Origin: an uncultured Lachnospiraceae bacterium
GTDB taxonomy: Bacteria; Bacillota; Clostridia; Lachnospirales; Lachnospiraceae
DNA: 43,764 bases
Direction: 5' to 3'
Assembly (NCBI GenBank): GCA_945919075.1
Contig: CAMEIX010000025.1
Location: 1 to 43,764 of the forward strand
Positions within the stretch are counted from its first letter, which is position 1. Every line of letters begins with the position of its first letter. Position numbers and translations under genes: made by a program. A model generated the notes under the pieces. It saw only the letters and a program-made list of their open reading frames with translations, was not told the origin of the DNA and made no database searches. Shown one piece after another: positions 14,889-23,590 of this stretch.

Positions 14889-15821
14889 TCAATCTTTGAT
14901 ATAGGTAATTTCTTCCGTTCTTATTTTTCGATATTCCCAGGTATAGCTATAGCTTGCTACGGCCTTGCCGCCTATTAAGTCAATCTTCAGCTTTGCATTC
15001 TTTGCCCGCAGGCTGTTTTCCATATCTTCCAAATCCTCATAATCGGAATATTCCTTAAATTCTTTTTGGAATATCTCATCCTCCGGACTACATGCATTTG
15101 CAGCACAAATTTCTTCGATTTGTTTTAACGCAAAATAAATACGATCTTTATCACTTTCTACTATCGTTCTTGCCACATATTCGGTCATGGTAAAGGGTAA
15201 AGTGGCCAGTACAAGGCTGATACAAAGAGCAATGATGATAGTAAACATCCCCTTTCCGAACATGGTCCGTACTTTCCTTGCATCCTCCGGTTCATAGAAA
15301 TTACGGTATTTTCTGTTATCAGACTGTCTGAAATATACAAACGTACCTATCATCCAAAAGAAAGCCAACAGTCCCAGACAAAAAATCATAAAACCGATTC
15401 CGCTTAAAAATCCCCATTTCCAAACATAGTCCGTCAAGATAAGCAGAAAAATGACCGCTCCTAAGCACGCAAAAAAGGTTAATAGGAGACTGCCTTTATT
15501 TCGTCCTGTGTTTTCTATAACAAGCTCCTTTAAGCGGGGGAGATTTGCCAGCTTATTTTCATATTTTCTTCTGTCTGCCGGTACCTCAAAGCCGGCTGTT
15601 TTCAGGCTGTGTAAATAGAGTTTTCCATCAACATAATATACCCAAAGTATCACCATGGGCCAAAAGAGCACAACGGTTAACAGTAGAAGATATTCTTCAA
15701 ATCCATGGGTATTTTTTATAGGAACCATTCCGGCCAACCATCCTAAAACCACTATGACGGTAGACAAAGTAGCGGTGATAAAGATTCTGCGTACAATACG
15801 TGTGTCATACTTAATCTTCAT
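14889..15821 (-). CDS. Unrecognised multi-pass membrane protein
   Basis: The 310-residue protein has about five membrane helices, near 12-32, 42-62, 113-133, 137-160 and 193-215, a basic cytosolic loop between helices 2 and 3, and a C-terminal soluble part of about 95 residues rich in acidic residues. I do not recognise the family. The ATG at 15821 was chosen because GGGAGG lies 7 bases upstream, giving a start 5 codons shorter than the longest frame. It lies between the ABC exporter and the deacetylase in one operon and may assist export or envelope modification. Confidence 0.7.
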   Translation of the reverse strand: MKIKYDTRIVRRIFITATLSTVIVVLGWLAGMVPIKNTHGFEEYLLLLTVVLFWPMVILWVYYVDGKLYLHSLKTAGFEVPADRRKYENKLANLPRLKELVIENTGRNKGSLLLTFFACLGAVIFLLILTDYVWKWGFLSGIGFMIFCLGLLAFFWMIGTFVYFRQSDNRKYRNFYEPEDARKVRTMFGKGMFTIIIALCISLVLATLPFTMTEYVARTIVESDKDRIYFALKQIEEICAANACSPEDEIFQKEFKEYSDYEDLEDMENSLRAKNAKLKIDLIGGKAVASYSYTWEYRKIRTEEITYIKD

Positions 15822-15844
15822 TATGATTCCTCCCAATTTTTCCT

Positions 15845-17617
15845 CTAGTTCATTACAAACTGGCTGTTGTACAAATCCGCATAGAAGCCTTTCTTTTCGA
15901 GAAGTGTCTTGTGGTTGCCCTGCTCGATAATGTGACCATCCTTCATGACCAGAATAATATCCGCATCCACAATGGTGGAAAGTCGGTGCGCAATAATAAA
16001 GCTGGTTCTTCCTTCCATCATTTTGGCAAAGGCTTTTTGAATCCGAATCTCCGTACGGGTATCAATGGAGGAGGTTGCTTCATCCAAGATCAGCATGGGC
16101 GGCAGGCAAAGCATAACTCGCGTAATGCATAAGAGCTGCTTCTGGCCCTGGGAAAGTCCTTCTCCGTCTTCCGAAAGGACAGTGTCATAACCATTGGGTA
16201 ATCTTTTAATAAAACTGTGGGAATGGGCTGCCTTGGCTGCCTGAATCATTTCTTCCTCGGTGGCATCCGGTTTTCCCATAATGATGTTTTCCCTGACGGT
16301 TCCTGCCTTTAACCAGGTTTCCTGCAGCACCATACCGTAATTTTCACGAAGGCTCTTTCGGGTCAGGGAGCGAATGTCATTTCCATCCACGGAAATACTT
16401 CCCTCATCCACATCATAAAAACGCATCAAAAGGTTGATAATCGTGGTCTTGCCGCAGCCGGTAGGCCCTACAATGGCAACCCGCTTGCCCTTTTCCACCT
16501 GTAAGTTCAGATTTTCAATCAGTTTCCGGTCAGGCACATAGGAGAATGCCACATCTTTTAAGTCCACGCGACCTTCCACATTCTTAAGTTCCTTGGCATC
16601 CACAGGCTCTTCCACCTGAGGAGTCTCTTCTATTAATGCAAAAATACGTGCCGCACAGGCAAGTGCATTCTGAAACTCCGTAAATACGCCGGAAATTTCA
16701 TTAAACGGCTTGGTATACTGATTGGCATAACTTAAGAAACAGGTTAGCGTACCAACGGTAATTTTGCCTGCAATTGCAGAAAATGCTCCAACCACGCATA
16801 CCCCGGTATACACCAGACTGTTGACAAAACGGGTTGCCGGATTGGTTGTGGAAGAAAAGAAAATGGCCTGAAGGGAGCATTTACCGAGTCGCTCATTAAT
16901 CTCGTCAAATCGCTCCATGGCTTCCTCTTCATAAGAAAAAGCCTGTACCACCTTCTGGTTTCCAATCATTTCATCAATTAACGCCGTCTGCTCTCCACGG
17001 GTCTCAGACTGGAGTTTAAACATATGATAGGTCTTTCTGGCAATAAAATTGGCAACTAAAAGACTCACGGGAGTAATGCAAACCACCACCAGAGTAATGG
17101 TAATGTCCTCCCTGAACATGAATATCAGGGTTCCAAAAATGGTAATGATACCGGTAAATAACTGCGTGAATCCCATGATCAAACCATCTGAAAACTGGTC
17201 CACATCTGCGATTACACGGCTTACAATTTCCCCGTAAGGATGTGCATCCAGATATTTCAAAGGCAAAATCTGAATTTTTTCAAAGGCATCTCTTCTGATA
17301 TCACGCACTACATGATAGGCAATGCGGTTGTTGCACACAGTCATAACCCACTGGGTAACGGCAGTCAGCAAAATCACGATACCCATTTCTTTGAGGATGG
17401 AGGTAAGTGCTGTAAAATCCACTTTGCCGGCATCTATGATGCAGTCGATGGCATCCCCGGTGAGAATCGGAATATACAAAGTGAAGGTTACGGTAAGTGC
17501 TGCACAAACGATGGAAAAAAGGAGGAAGAACCAGTAACGGCTGATATACTTTAGTACCTTTTTCATTGTGCCTTTATTCTTGGTTTTGTTTTGTGTATTT
17601 TTCTTATTCTCTGCCAT
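15845..17617 (-). CDS. ABC exporter half-transporter, canonical nucleotide site
   Basis: The 590-residue protein has six membrane helices (about 28-330) and a C-terminal ATPase with Walker A GPTGCGKTT, an LSQGQ signature in place of LSGGQ, and Walker B MLILDEATSSID with the catalytic Glu present. Its ATG shares one base with the stop of the next-upstream ABC gene (TAATG), so the two subunits are coupled and probably form a heterodimer like BmrCD or TmrAB, exporting drugs, lipids or peptides. The substrate is unknown. A short charged N-terminal extension (Asn/Lys-rich) precedes the first helix. Confidence 0.9.
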   Translation of the reverse strand: MAENKKNTQNKTKNKGTMKKVLKYISRYWFFLLFSIVCAALTVTFTLYIPILTGDAIDCIIDAGKVDFTALTSILKEMGIVILLTAVTQWVMTVCNNRIAYHVVRDIRRDAFEKIQILPLKYLDAHPYGEIVSRVIADVDQFSDGLIMGFTQLFTGIITIFGTLIFMFREDITITLVVVCITPVSLLVANFIARKTYHMFKLQSETRGEQTALIDEMIGNQKVVQAFSYEEEAMERFDEINERLGKCSLQAIFFSSTTNPATRFVNSLVYTGVCVVGAFSAIAGKITVGTLTCFLSYANQYTKPFNEISGVFTEFQNALACAARIFALIEETPQVEEPVDAKELKNVEGRVDLKDVAFSYVPDRKLIENLNLQVEKGKRVAIVGPTGCGKTTIINLLMRFYDVDEGSISVDGNDIRSLTRKSLRENYGMVLQETWLKAGTVRENIIMGKPDATEEEMIQAAKAAHSHSFIKRLPNGYDTVLSEDGEGLSQGQKQLLCITRVMLCLPPMLILDEATSSIDTRTEIRIQKAFAKMMEGRTSFIIAHRLSTIVDADIILVMKDGHIIEQGNHKTLLEKKGFYADLYNSQFVMN

Positions 17618-19377
17618 TATTCGTTACCTCCCTTTCTCTGATCCGGATACTGGGAGTAATAAATTTCCTGATAGGTTTCGCAATTTGCAAGCAACTCCTC
17701 ATGTCTGCCCATACCGGCCACCTCACCGTCATCAAGGACAATGATATTGTCCGCATGCATGATGGAGGAAGCACGCTGGGATACGATAAATACCACGGGA
17801 GCCTTTTCCATGGCACGAATGGCTTTCCGCAGTTTTAAATCAGTAGCATAATCCAGCGCGGAAGCACTGTCATCCAGAATCAGGATTTCCGGCTTTCTGA
17901 CAAGTGCCCTTGCAATGGTCAGCCTCTGCTTCTGACCGCCGGAGAGGTTCTTTCCGCCCTGACTGACTTCCGTTTCCATTCCCTCCGGTTTGTTATCTAC
18001 AAATTCCGCAGACTGGGAAACCCCTAATGCTTCCCGCAACAGCTTGTCTACAGCCTCTTTGTCTTCTTTATCAAAATCATCCGGCAGCCCCATCATCAGA
18101 TTTTCCCTGATGGTTCCCTTAAATAATACTGCCTTCTGTAAAACCACACCTACTTTAGAACGAAGTGCATGAATGGTATAATCCTCCACCGCAACTCCAT
18201 CAACCTTCACGCTTCCGCCGGTTGCCTCGTAAAAGCGTGGAATCAGATTAACCAGAGAAGATTTACCGGAACCGGTACCGCCAATGATACCGATGGTCTG
18301 TCCGCGCATAGCCTTGAAATGGATGTCCGTCAGACTTTCTGCGCCTGCACCGGGATAGGTCAGATGCACATGATCAAATTCTACAACGGGAACCTCTGCT
18401 GATTCGCCCTCTGTACGGGTTCCTTCCACAAGTCCGGGTTCGGTATCCAGTACCCCGGCAATACGATTGCCGCAGGCAAGTGCCTTATTCACGGTAATAA
18501 TCAGGTTTGCCAGTTTTACCAGTTCCACTAAAATCTGGGACATATAATTCACAAGGGCAAGTACCGCACCCTGTGTCAGAATCCCACCTTCTACCTGAAT
18601 GGCACCTGTCCATAACAGAATAACCAGTCCGCTGTTTATAATGATATAGGTAATCGGATTCATAACTGCCGAGATACGTCCCACAAACATCTGGAAACCG
18701 GTCAGGTCCTCATTGCTCTTGGAGAATTCTTCTATTTCGTCCTCTTCTTTATGGAATGCACGAAGTACACGCACACCGGTCAGATTTCCCCTGGTAATCC
18801 CCAGAAGCTTGTCCAGACCGCCCTGCACCTTTTTATACAAAGGAATGGTAATCAACATGATTCCAAATACGACCAGGGACAAAAGAGGAATAACCACTAC
18901 AAATATCAGTGCTGCCTTCACATCAATAGTGAAAGCCATGATCATGGCACCAAATACAATAAAGGGGGAACGCAGGAACAATCGCAGTACCATGTTCACA
19001 CCGTTCTGCACCTGATTGATATCACTGGTCATACGGGTAATCATTGTGGATGTTCCCATGTGGTCCATCTGTGCAAAGGACAATTTCTGCATATGACCGA
19101 AGAGAACATGACGCAGTTTTGTAGCAAAACCGACTGCAGCCTTGGCCGAAAAATATTGTGCGGTAATGGCACATACCAGACCAATGATGCCAAGTGCAAT
19201 CATAACTGCGCACATCTGTCCCACATAGCCTTTGTCTGCGTTTGCAATTCCCACGTCCACAATCCGCTTCACCACGAGCGGAATCAGGAGTTCGAAGGAG
19301 GCCTCTAACATCTTAAACAGGGGGGCTAAAATGGTTTCTTTTTTGTAATCTTTTAGGTAAATCAGTATCTTTTTCAT
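17617..19377 (-). CDS. ABC exporter half-transporter, degenerate nucleotide site
   Basis: The 586-residue partner subunit has six membrane helices and an ATPase with Walker A GGTGSGKSS and a normal LSGGQ signature. Its Walker B reads ILILDDSASALD, where the catalytic Glu after Walker B is replaced by Asp. Such asymmetry is the hallmark of heterodimeric exporters with one degenerate site. With its LSGGQ serving the canonical site of the partner, the pair makes one active and one weak site. It is the first gene of the operon ABC-ABC-membrane protein-deacetylase. Confidence 0.9.
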   Translation of the reverse strand: MKKILIYLKDYKKETILAPLFKMLEASFELLIPLVVKRIVDVGIANADKGYVGQMCAVMIALGIIGLVCAITAQYFSAKAAVGFATKLRHVLFGHMQKLSFAQMDHMGTSTMITRMTSDINQVQNGVNMVLRLFLRSPFIVFGAMIMAFTIDVKAALIFVVVIPLLSLVVFGIMLITIPLYKKVQGGLDKLLGITRGNLTGVRVLRAFHKEEDEIEEFSKSNEDLTGFQMFVGRISAVMNPITYIIINSGLVILLWTGAIQVEGGILTQGAVLALVNYMSQILVELVKLANLIITVNKALACGNRIAGVLDTEPGLVEGTRTEGESAEVPVVEFDHVHLTYPGAGAESLTDIHFKAMRGQTIGIIGGTGSGKSSLVNLIPRFYEATGGSVKVDGVAVEDYTIHALRSKVGVVLQKAVLFKGTIRENLMMGLPDDFDKEDKEAVDKLLREALGVSQSAEFVDNKPEGMETEVSQGGKNLSGGQKQRLTIARALVRKPEILILDDSASALDYATDLKLRKAIRAMEKAPVVFIVSQRASSIMHADNIIVLDDGEVAGMGRHEELLANCETYQEIYYSQYPDQRKGGNE

Positions 19378-19425
19378 AACTACTCCATAATAACTATTTT
19401 TTTAGGATAAAGGAATTTCTTCTAC

Positions 19426-19514
19426 GCAGACCCGTTTCCACTCAGGTTTCGCTCGCAACGGTACTAAGGTTCTAAAATACAGAACTTAAGGACCGGCGGC
19501 GAAACATGGTCTGC
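19426..19514. repeat. Long imperfect hairpin element
   Basis: About 89 bases between CapA and the ABC genes fold as a long hairpin. The outer arms are GCAGACC and GGTCTGC, then GTTTC/GAAAC, then partly matching TTTCGCTCGC and GGCGGCGAAA, and an inner GGTTCT-AAAATAC-AGAACTT. No T-tract follows. It looks like a dispersed palindromic element (MITE/REP-like) or a structured intergenic RNA. I saw no second copy in this window. Confidence 0.45.
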
Positions 19515-19553
19515 TTAAGAAGATATTCCATTATCCTCTATCCAGAAAGTCAC

Positions 19554-20507
19554 TTATTTTATAAGATGAACTCTTGCATCTATAATTTTAGCTGGAATCT
19601 CTGTAATCTCTTTAATGCCTGTTTCGCGGTCTATGACTACCTGAAGAATCATGGTCTCATCGGTTCCCGGCTGAATCTGCCGGTCAAATACGAAATTTCC
19701 CAGACTGTAATAGATGGGCACCCCGGCGTATATTTCGCTTTCTCCAATTACATGGGGGTGTGCCCCTACCACCAGATCTGCACCGTTATCCACTGCCATG
19801 TGTGCAAAACTTTCCTGGGTCTTTGTTTTGTAGGGCATGTATTCTACACCCCAATGAAAATAGACAATCTTAAAGTCACATTCCAGGCTGCGTATTTTTT
19901 CTGCCACAAGGTCCGTATTATAGGTGCTGATGTAGCTGACGGTGGGCGCCTTGGCATCATAGAAAAAGCCTTCGGTCGGAAGTGCACTGAAGGCTAAGAT
20001 TCCTATTTTGTAACCATCCTTTTCCCAAACAAATGTAGTATCTTCTTCACCGTTCATTCCGGCACCGACCGTGGAAATTCCCTCCTCCCGGAGTGCTTCC
20101 ATGGTGTCTCCCAGTCCCTCGTCCAGATAATCCATGGTATGATTATTGGCAAGATTTAAGCAGTTAAACCCGGCACGGGAAAGTGCCCCGGCATTTTCAT
20201 AATCTGCCCGGAATATAAGTCTTTTTTCCTTATTCGCCGCATTCCCCGCTTGGGTAATCGGACACTCAAGATTTCCGATTGTCAGGTCATCTTCCAGAAA
20301 GTAATAAGAAACCTCTTCATAAGGATAATCGTATCCGTTGTCGTTAAGCATTCTCTGGACATCTCGGGAAAGCATGATGTCACCCACAATATTTATCACA
20401 AATTCTTTCCGGCCTGCTGCCCTTTTTTCCTGTGCCTGAACACCGGAAAATACAAGCAGCAGAACCAGTAAAATCATTACAGAACCTGCCTGTAAAATTC
20501 TTTTCAT
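19554..20507 (-). CDS. CapA-family (PGA_cap) exported metallophosphoesterase-like protein
   Basis: The 317-residue protein starts at ATG 20507 (AAGGATT upstream), with a signal peptide of basic MKR plus a hydrophobic stretch of about 18 residues. The mature part has CapA motifs: NIVGDIMLSRDV, NLANNHTMDY, HWGVEY and GAHPHV, a calcineurin-like metal site. CapA proteins act in poly-gamma-glutamate capsule assembly, but many copies occur without capBC, as here. It follows the DUF3160 gene with 10 bases between, so the pair is co-transcribed. The longest frame extends 38 codons upstream into DUF3160 and is rejected. Confidence 0.85.
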   Translation of the reverse strand: MKRILQAGSVMILLVLLLVFSGVQAQEKRAAGRKEFVINIVGDIMLSRDVQRMLNDNGYDYPYEEVSYYFLEDDLTIGNLECPITQAGNAANKEKRLIFRADYENAGALSRAGFNCLNLANNHTMDYLDEGLGDTMEALREEGISTVGAGMNGEEDTTFVWEKDGYKIGILAFSALPTEGFFYDAKAPTVSYISTYNTDLVAEKIRSLECDFKIVYFHWGVEYMPYKTKTQESFAHMAVDNGADLVVGAHPHVIGESEIYAGVPIYYSLGNFVFDRQIQPGTDETMILQVVIDRETGIKEITEIPAKIIDARVHLIK

Positions 20508-20517
20508 ATATAAATCC

Positions 20518-22719
20518 TTAACATCCTGTAGAATAAGGTTCATCCGGTACAGGTGCAGGCTCACCGCCGTTCTCATCCATAAAGGTTCCCACATACGGAA
20601 CTCTCTCAGGAGGATATTCATTCAAAAGGCTCTGCCATTCCTCATCCGTCAGCCTTAACACACTGTCAAATTCATAATAATCAAACACTGCGCCTCTGGT
20701 AAGGTATACTTTACCGTTCTGTGGAATTGCCACGTAAATTTCGCAGGCATGCCCCACACCTTCTTCCAGATAACCGCCCAGAGTGGTATGTACATCCGCA
20801 ATCACCGCCATGTTACGGTCAGTATCGCTTTCAATCAGATACCAGCCGTCTGCCTCCGCAATGGAACTGCTGATATATTCCAGCGTGCCACCATAAACCA
20901 GAAGACTGTATCTTTCTTCCGCATTCAGATCTTCACCGTTCAGCTCCTTTACCGCACAGTTTTCCAGGAAGCGGAGCATATTCAGCATGGTCTCTGTTTT
21001 GTAGCGCATTTCATTAGAAAGCACGCCTCTCTCATCAAGGCCGTTCATAGTAGTTTCGGTAAGCCAGATCAGCCGATGGAAAAATTCCGGATCCGGCTCC
21101 ACATAACCCATCACCTCAGGTGGCTCCTCACCTCCACCACACTCTGCACCGGACTGTTTGCCGTAGAGAATGGTATCGTGGCGCAGCTCCGCCCAGCTTC
21201 CTAAAGCGGTAGTAAGGGATTTATTCATCCATGCATCATTCTGCATAAACAGGGGATATCCCTCTCCCTTTGTATCGGCAATCTGCTTTAATGCAAACAG
21301 CCATCCGTTGTAGGCATTGCTTGTTTGCTCCTGTATGGACTGGTTGCGGAATTTGTCGGCCAGTTTATCAAAATTCTCCCGGTAATCTGCCCACAGTTCT
21401 TCCGGTCTGTAAATTTCATCCAGCAATGCTTCTGCTCTTTCACTACCGTAAACTGCAAAGACATCCAGTCCGGTGGGGAAAGGTCTGAAATCCGGGTCGC
21501 TTAATTCCTGTAAAATTTCGGAGTCCGCAATATATCTCTGGCCCATAAAACGCATCTGCAAATCCTTGGAGATATCCTCCTGCTTGGAAACAATCTGGGC
21601 ACTTCTGAGGCTTTTCAATCCCGCATAGAAATCATCCATCTTTCCGGGCAGTTCATCCGGTGCAGGGATTTTTCCGTAAATCTGTTCTATCAGATTGGAA
21701 ATCTCACAGGGCATCAGATCATCGGACTCTCCTACCATAAAGCTGGTAGTCGCATATATGGTATTCCAGATTTGTTCCGCTTCGGGTGTGTTTTTCAGTG
21801 CATCCGACAGTATCATGGCACAGAGTGCATTGTCCCTATTCTCGTTTCCTTCACTATAGAAAGTAAACGGTACCAGACCGTACCAGCTAAATGCCAAGAA
21901 GTACTTGGAAAGCTCTTCACTTCTGGTATAATGCCCTCTGACCGTAAACAGGGTGTAGTCCAATTTGGTGCCGGCAATGGGGGAATCTGTGGTCCGGTCT
22001 GCTTTCATAATCAGGTCATACTCCTGCTTTGCCCGCTCCCTGATATCCTCACTCACGTCATTGGGAAGGGGCACATCCAGAAGGAGATCCACAACCGCCA
22101 AATAACCGATGACCCTCTCCATGGCCTGCTTTACCTGCTCATCCTTTACTTCCTCATATTCCTTTAGTACTTCGCAGAGCAAGGCATCATTCATTTTTGC
22201 GGTATCCTCGTAAAAGAAATTGGATTCCACATTACGAAGGGAATAATCATAATAAATATGGTACAACTGTAAAACCGAGTCCGTTGTTACAAAGTTCGGA
22301 ATGGTCTTATAAGTATTTTCTTCATAAAGATAGAATAATTGTTCCGCATCAGTGGGCATTACCACAAATCCATTCTGCGCAATCATGGATTTCTGATAAT
22401 CACTTAAATTCGGGAACTGGTCTATGTTCTCAATATTGGACAAATCCGGTGCAATTGTATACTCCGGCGCATTCTTATTAAAGGAAAGCGGAGTATAGAC
22501 GTTTTCCTTAGTCACAAAAGACGGTGCCGCCATGGCTACCACTTCCATATTAACTTCCGGTTCCTTTTTGCTCTCTTCCTTGTCCGGCTTTTCGGTTTTC
22601 GTTGTCTCTACCACCTCATCCTGCACATCCGTTACCGCCTCTTTTGCAGGGATGGAGCAGGCAGTCATACAAACTGCCATAGTCACTGCGATAAACGTCT
22701 GCAACCATTTCTTTTTCAT
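20518..22719 (-). CDS. DUF3160 lipoprotein
   Basis: The 733-residue protein has a lipoprotein signal peptide ending MTAC with Cys21, then a Glu/Lys-rich linker to about 60, then a long helical domain matching DUF3160 (YTIAPDLSNIENI, FVTTDSVLQLYHIYYDYSLR, GPLVPFTFY-like segments). DUF3160 has no established function; members are surface lipoproteins. It lies between the VCBS-like secreted protein and CapA and is co-directional with both. The three probably form a surface-associated module. Confidence 0.85.
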   Translation of the reverse strand: MKKKWLQTFIAVTMAVCMTACSIPAKEAVTDVQDEVVETTKTEKPDKEESKKEPEVNMEVVAMAAPSFVTKENVYTPLSFNKNAPEYTIAPDLSNIENIDQFPNLSDYQKSMIAQNGFVVMPTDAEQLFYLYEENTYKTIPNFVTTDSVLQLYHIYYDYSLRNVESNFFYEDTAKMNDALLCEVLKEYEEVKDEQVKQAMERVIGYLAVVDLLLDVPLPNDVSEDIRERAKQEYDLIMKADRTTDSPIAGTKLDYTLFTVRGHYTRSEELSKYFLAFSWYGLVPFTFYSEGNENRDNALCAMILSDALKNTPEAEQIWNTIYATTSFMVGESDDLMPCEISNLIEQIYGKIPAPDELPGKMDDFYAGLKSLRSAQIVSKQEDISKDLQMRFMGQRYIADSEILQELSDPDFRPFPTGLDVFAVYGSERAEALLDEIYRPEELWADYRENFDKLADKFRNQSIQEQTSNAYNGWLFALKQIADTKGEGYPLFMQNDAWMNKSLTTALGSWAELRHDTILYGKQSGAECGGGEEPPEVMGYVEPDPEFFHRLIWLTETTMNGLDERGVLSNEMRYKTETMLNMLRFLENCAVKELNGEDLNAEERYSLLVYGGTLEYISSSIAEADGWYLIESDTDRNMAVIADVHTTLGGYLEEGVGHACEIYVAIPQNGKVYLTRGAVFDYYEFDSVLRLTDEEWQSLLNEYPPERVPYVGTFMDENGGEPAPVPDEPYSTGC

Positions 22720-22759
22720 AGCATTCCTCTCCTCTTGAATATAATCCGCTTACGATCCT

Positions 22760-23530
22760 CTACTTTTCCTGTAAAACCAGTCGGTCCCCCTCTTTGACCA
22801 CAGTAAAATTTTGGCCTCCCGACTCTATATACACATCTTCCTGCTCGTAATGTCTGTTCCCTGTAAACCGGGCATCGTGGGAAAAGCTTTCCGTCTCACA
22901 CACCAGGTCAAACCCGAAGCCTTCCCAGCTATAAAGAGCAACGACCGTATCCCCATCCTTAGTCTTTTCCATGGAAACGATTTCTTCCACTCCGTCTTTG
23001 TCCAGATCACAAAGCACAAAATCCGTAAAGGGTCTGGATAATCTGGAGCCTAACCAGATTTTTTCAAGTTTTTCATCCGTCAGGGCATAAAAGAATGGCC
23101 TCTTCGCAGGCACCGGATGAAACTCGGTCTCCTTATAGACTACCACCGATATCTCCTTTTTTCCATCCCCATTTACATCCCCCGTCTGTACCGTCAGAGG
23201 CTTTAAGTGGCTTAAATCAAATTCATAGGAAACTTCCCCGCGGGGATCTTCTCTTTTTCCCCAAGTATCCTCTGCCCCGGTTTTGGAATCGTATACAAAA
23301 TCCTTGTAAATCCGCAGATAATTGCCGTACCGTTCTCCGCTTTCTATTACCTGATACCTGTCAGTTGTCTCTACGGTAATCATTTCCTCTTTCCCGTCCA
23401 TATCCACATCCGCAATACAGTAGGAAAGTACATTCCCCCACAAAAGCTCATCGGTCTGCTGTGCGGATGCCACACATACAAGGCATGCAAGCAGTACAAA
23501 AACGGTCAATACCTGCGCTGTTCTTTTCAA
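22760..23530 (-). CDS. Secreted VCBS/FG-GAP-like repeat protein
   Basis: The 256-residue protein has a signal peptide (MKRTAQVLTVFVLLACLVC, cleaved near ASA-QQ). The mature part has repeated calcium-loop-like motifs: IADVDMDGKEEM, TGDVNGDGKKEI and LCDLDKDGVEEI, as in FG-GAP/VCBS beta-propeller blades. Three clear repeats make it shorter than a full propeller. It is probably an exported binding protein. It is upstream of DUF3160 and CapA with 40 bases to DUF3160. Confidence 0.7.
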   Translation of the reverse strand: MKRTAQVLTVFVLLACLVCVASAQQTDELLWGNVLSYCIADVDMDGKEEMITVETTDRYQVIESGERYGNYLRIYKDFVYDSKTGAEDTWGKREDPRGEVSYEFDLSHLKPLTVQTGDVNGDGKKEISVVVYKETEFHPVPAKRPFFYALTDEKLEKIWLGSRLSRPFTDFVLCDLDKDGVEEIVSMEKTKDGDTVVALYSWEGFGFDLVCETESFSHDARFTGNRHYEQEDVYIESGGQNFTVVKEGDRLVLQEK

Positions 23531-23590
23531 AGAATTCCACCCCCGCTTTATATAGAGTACTTATTCCCCGTAGTATTTCTTTTCTCTGCG

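Noticed and set aside
18751..19308. Plus-strand open frame of 185 codons rich in His, Asn and Cys
   Set aside because: Its composition is that of an antisense shadow; the opposite strand encodes the ABC membrane domain with clear motifs.
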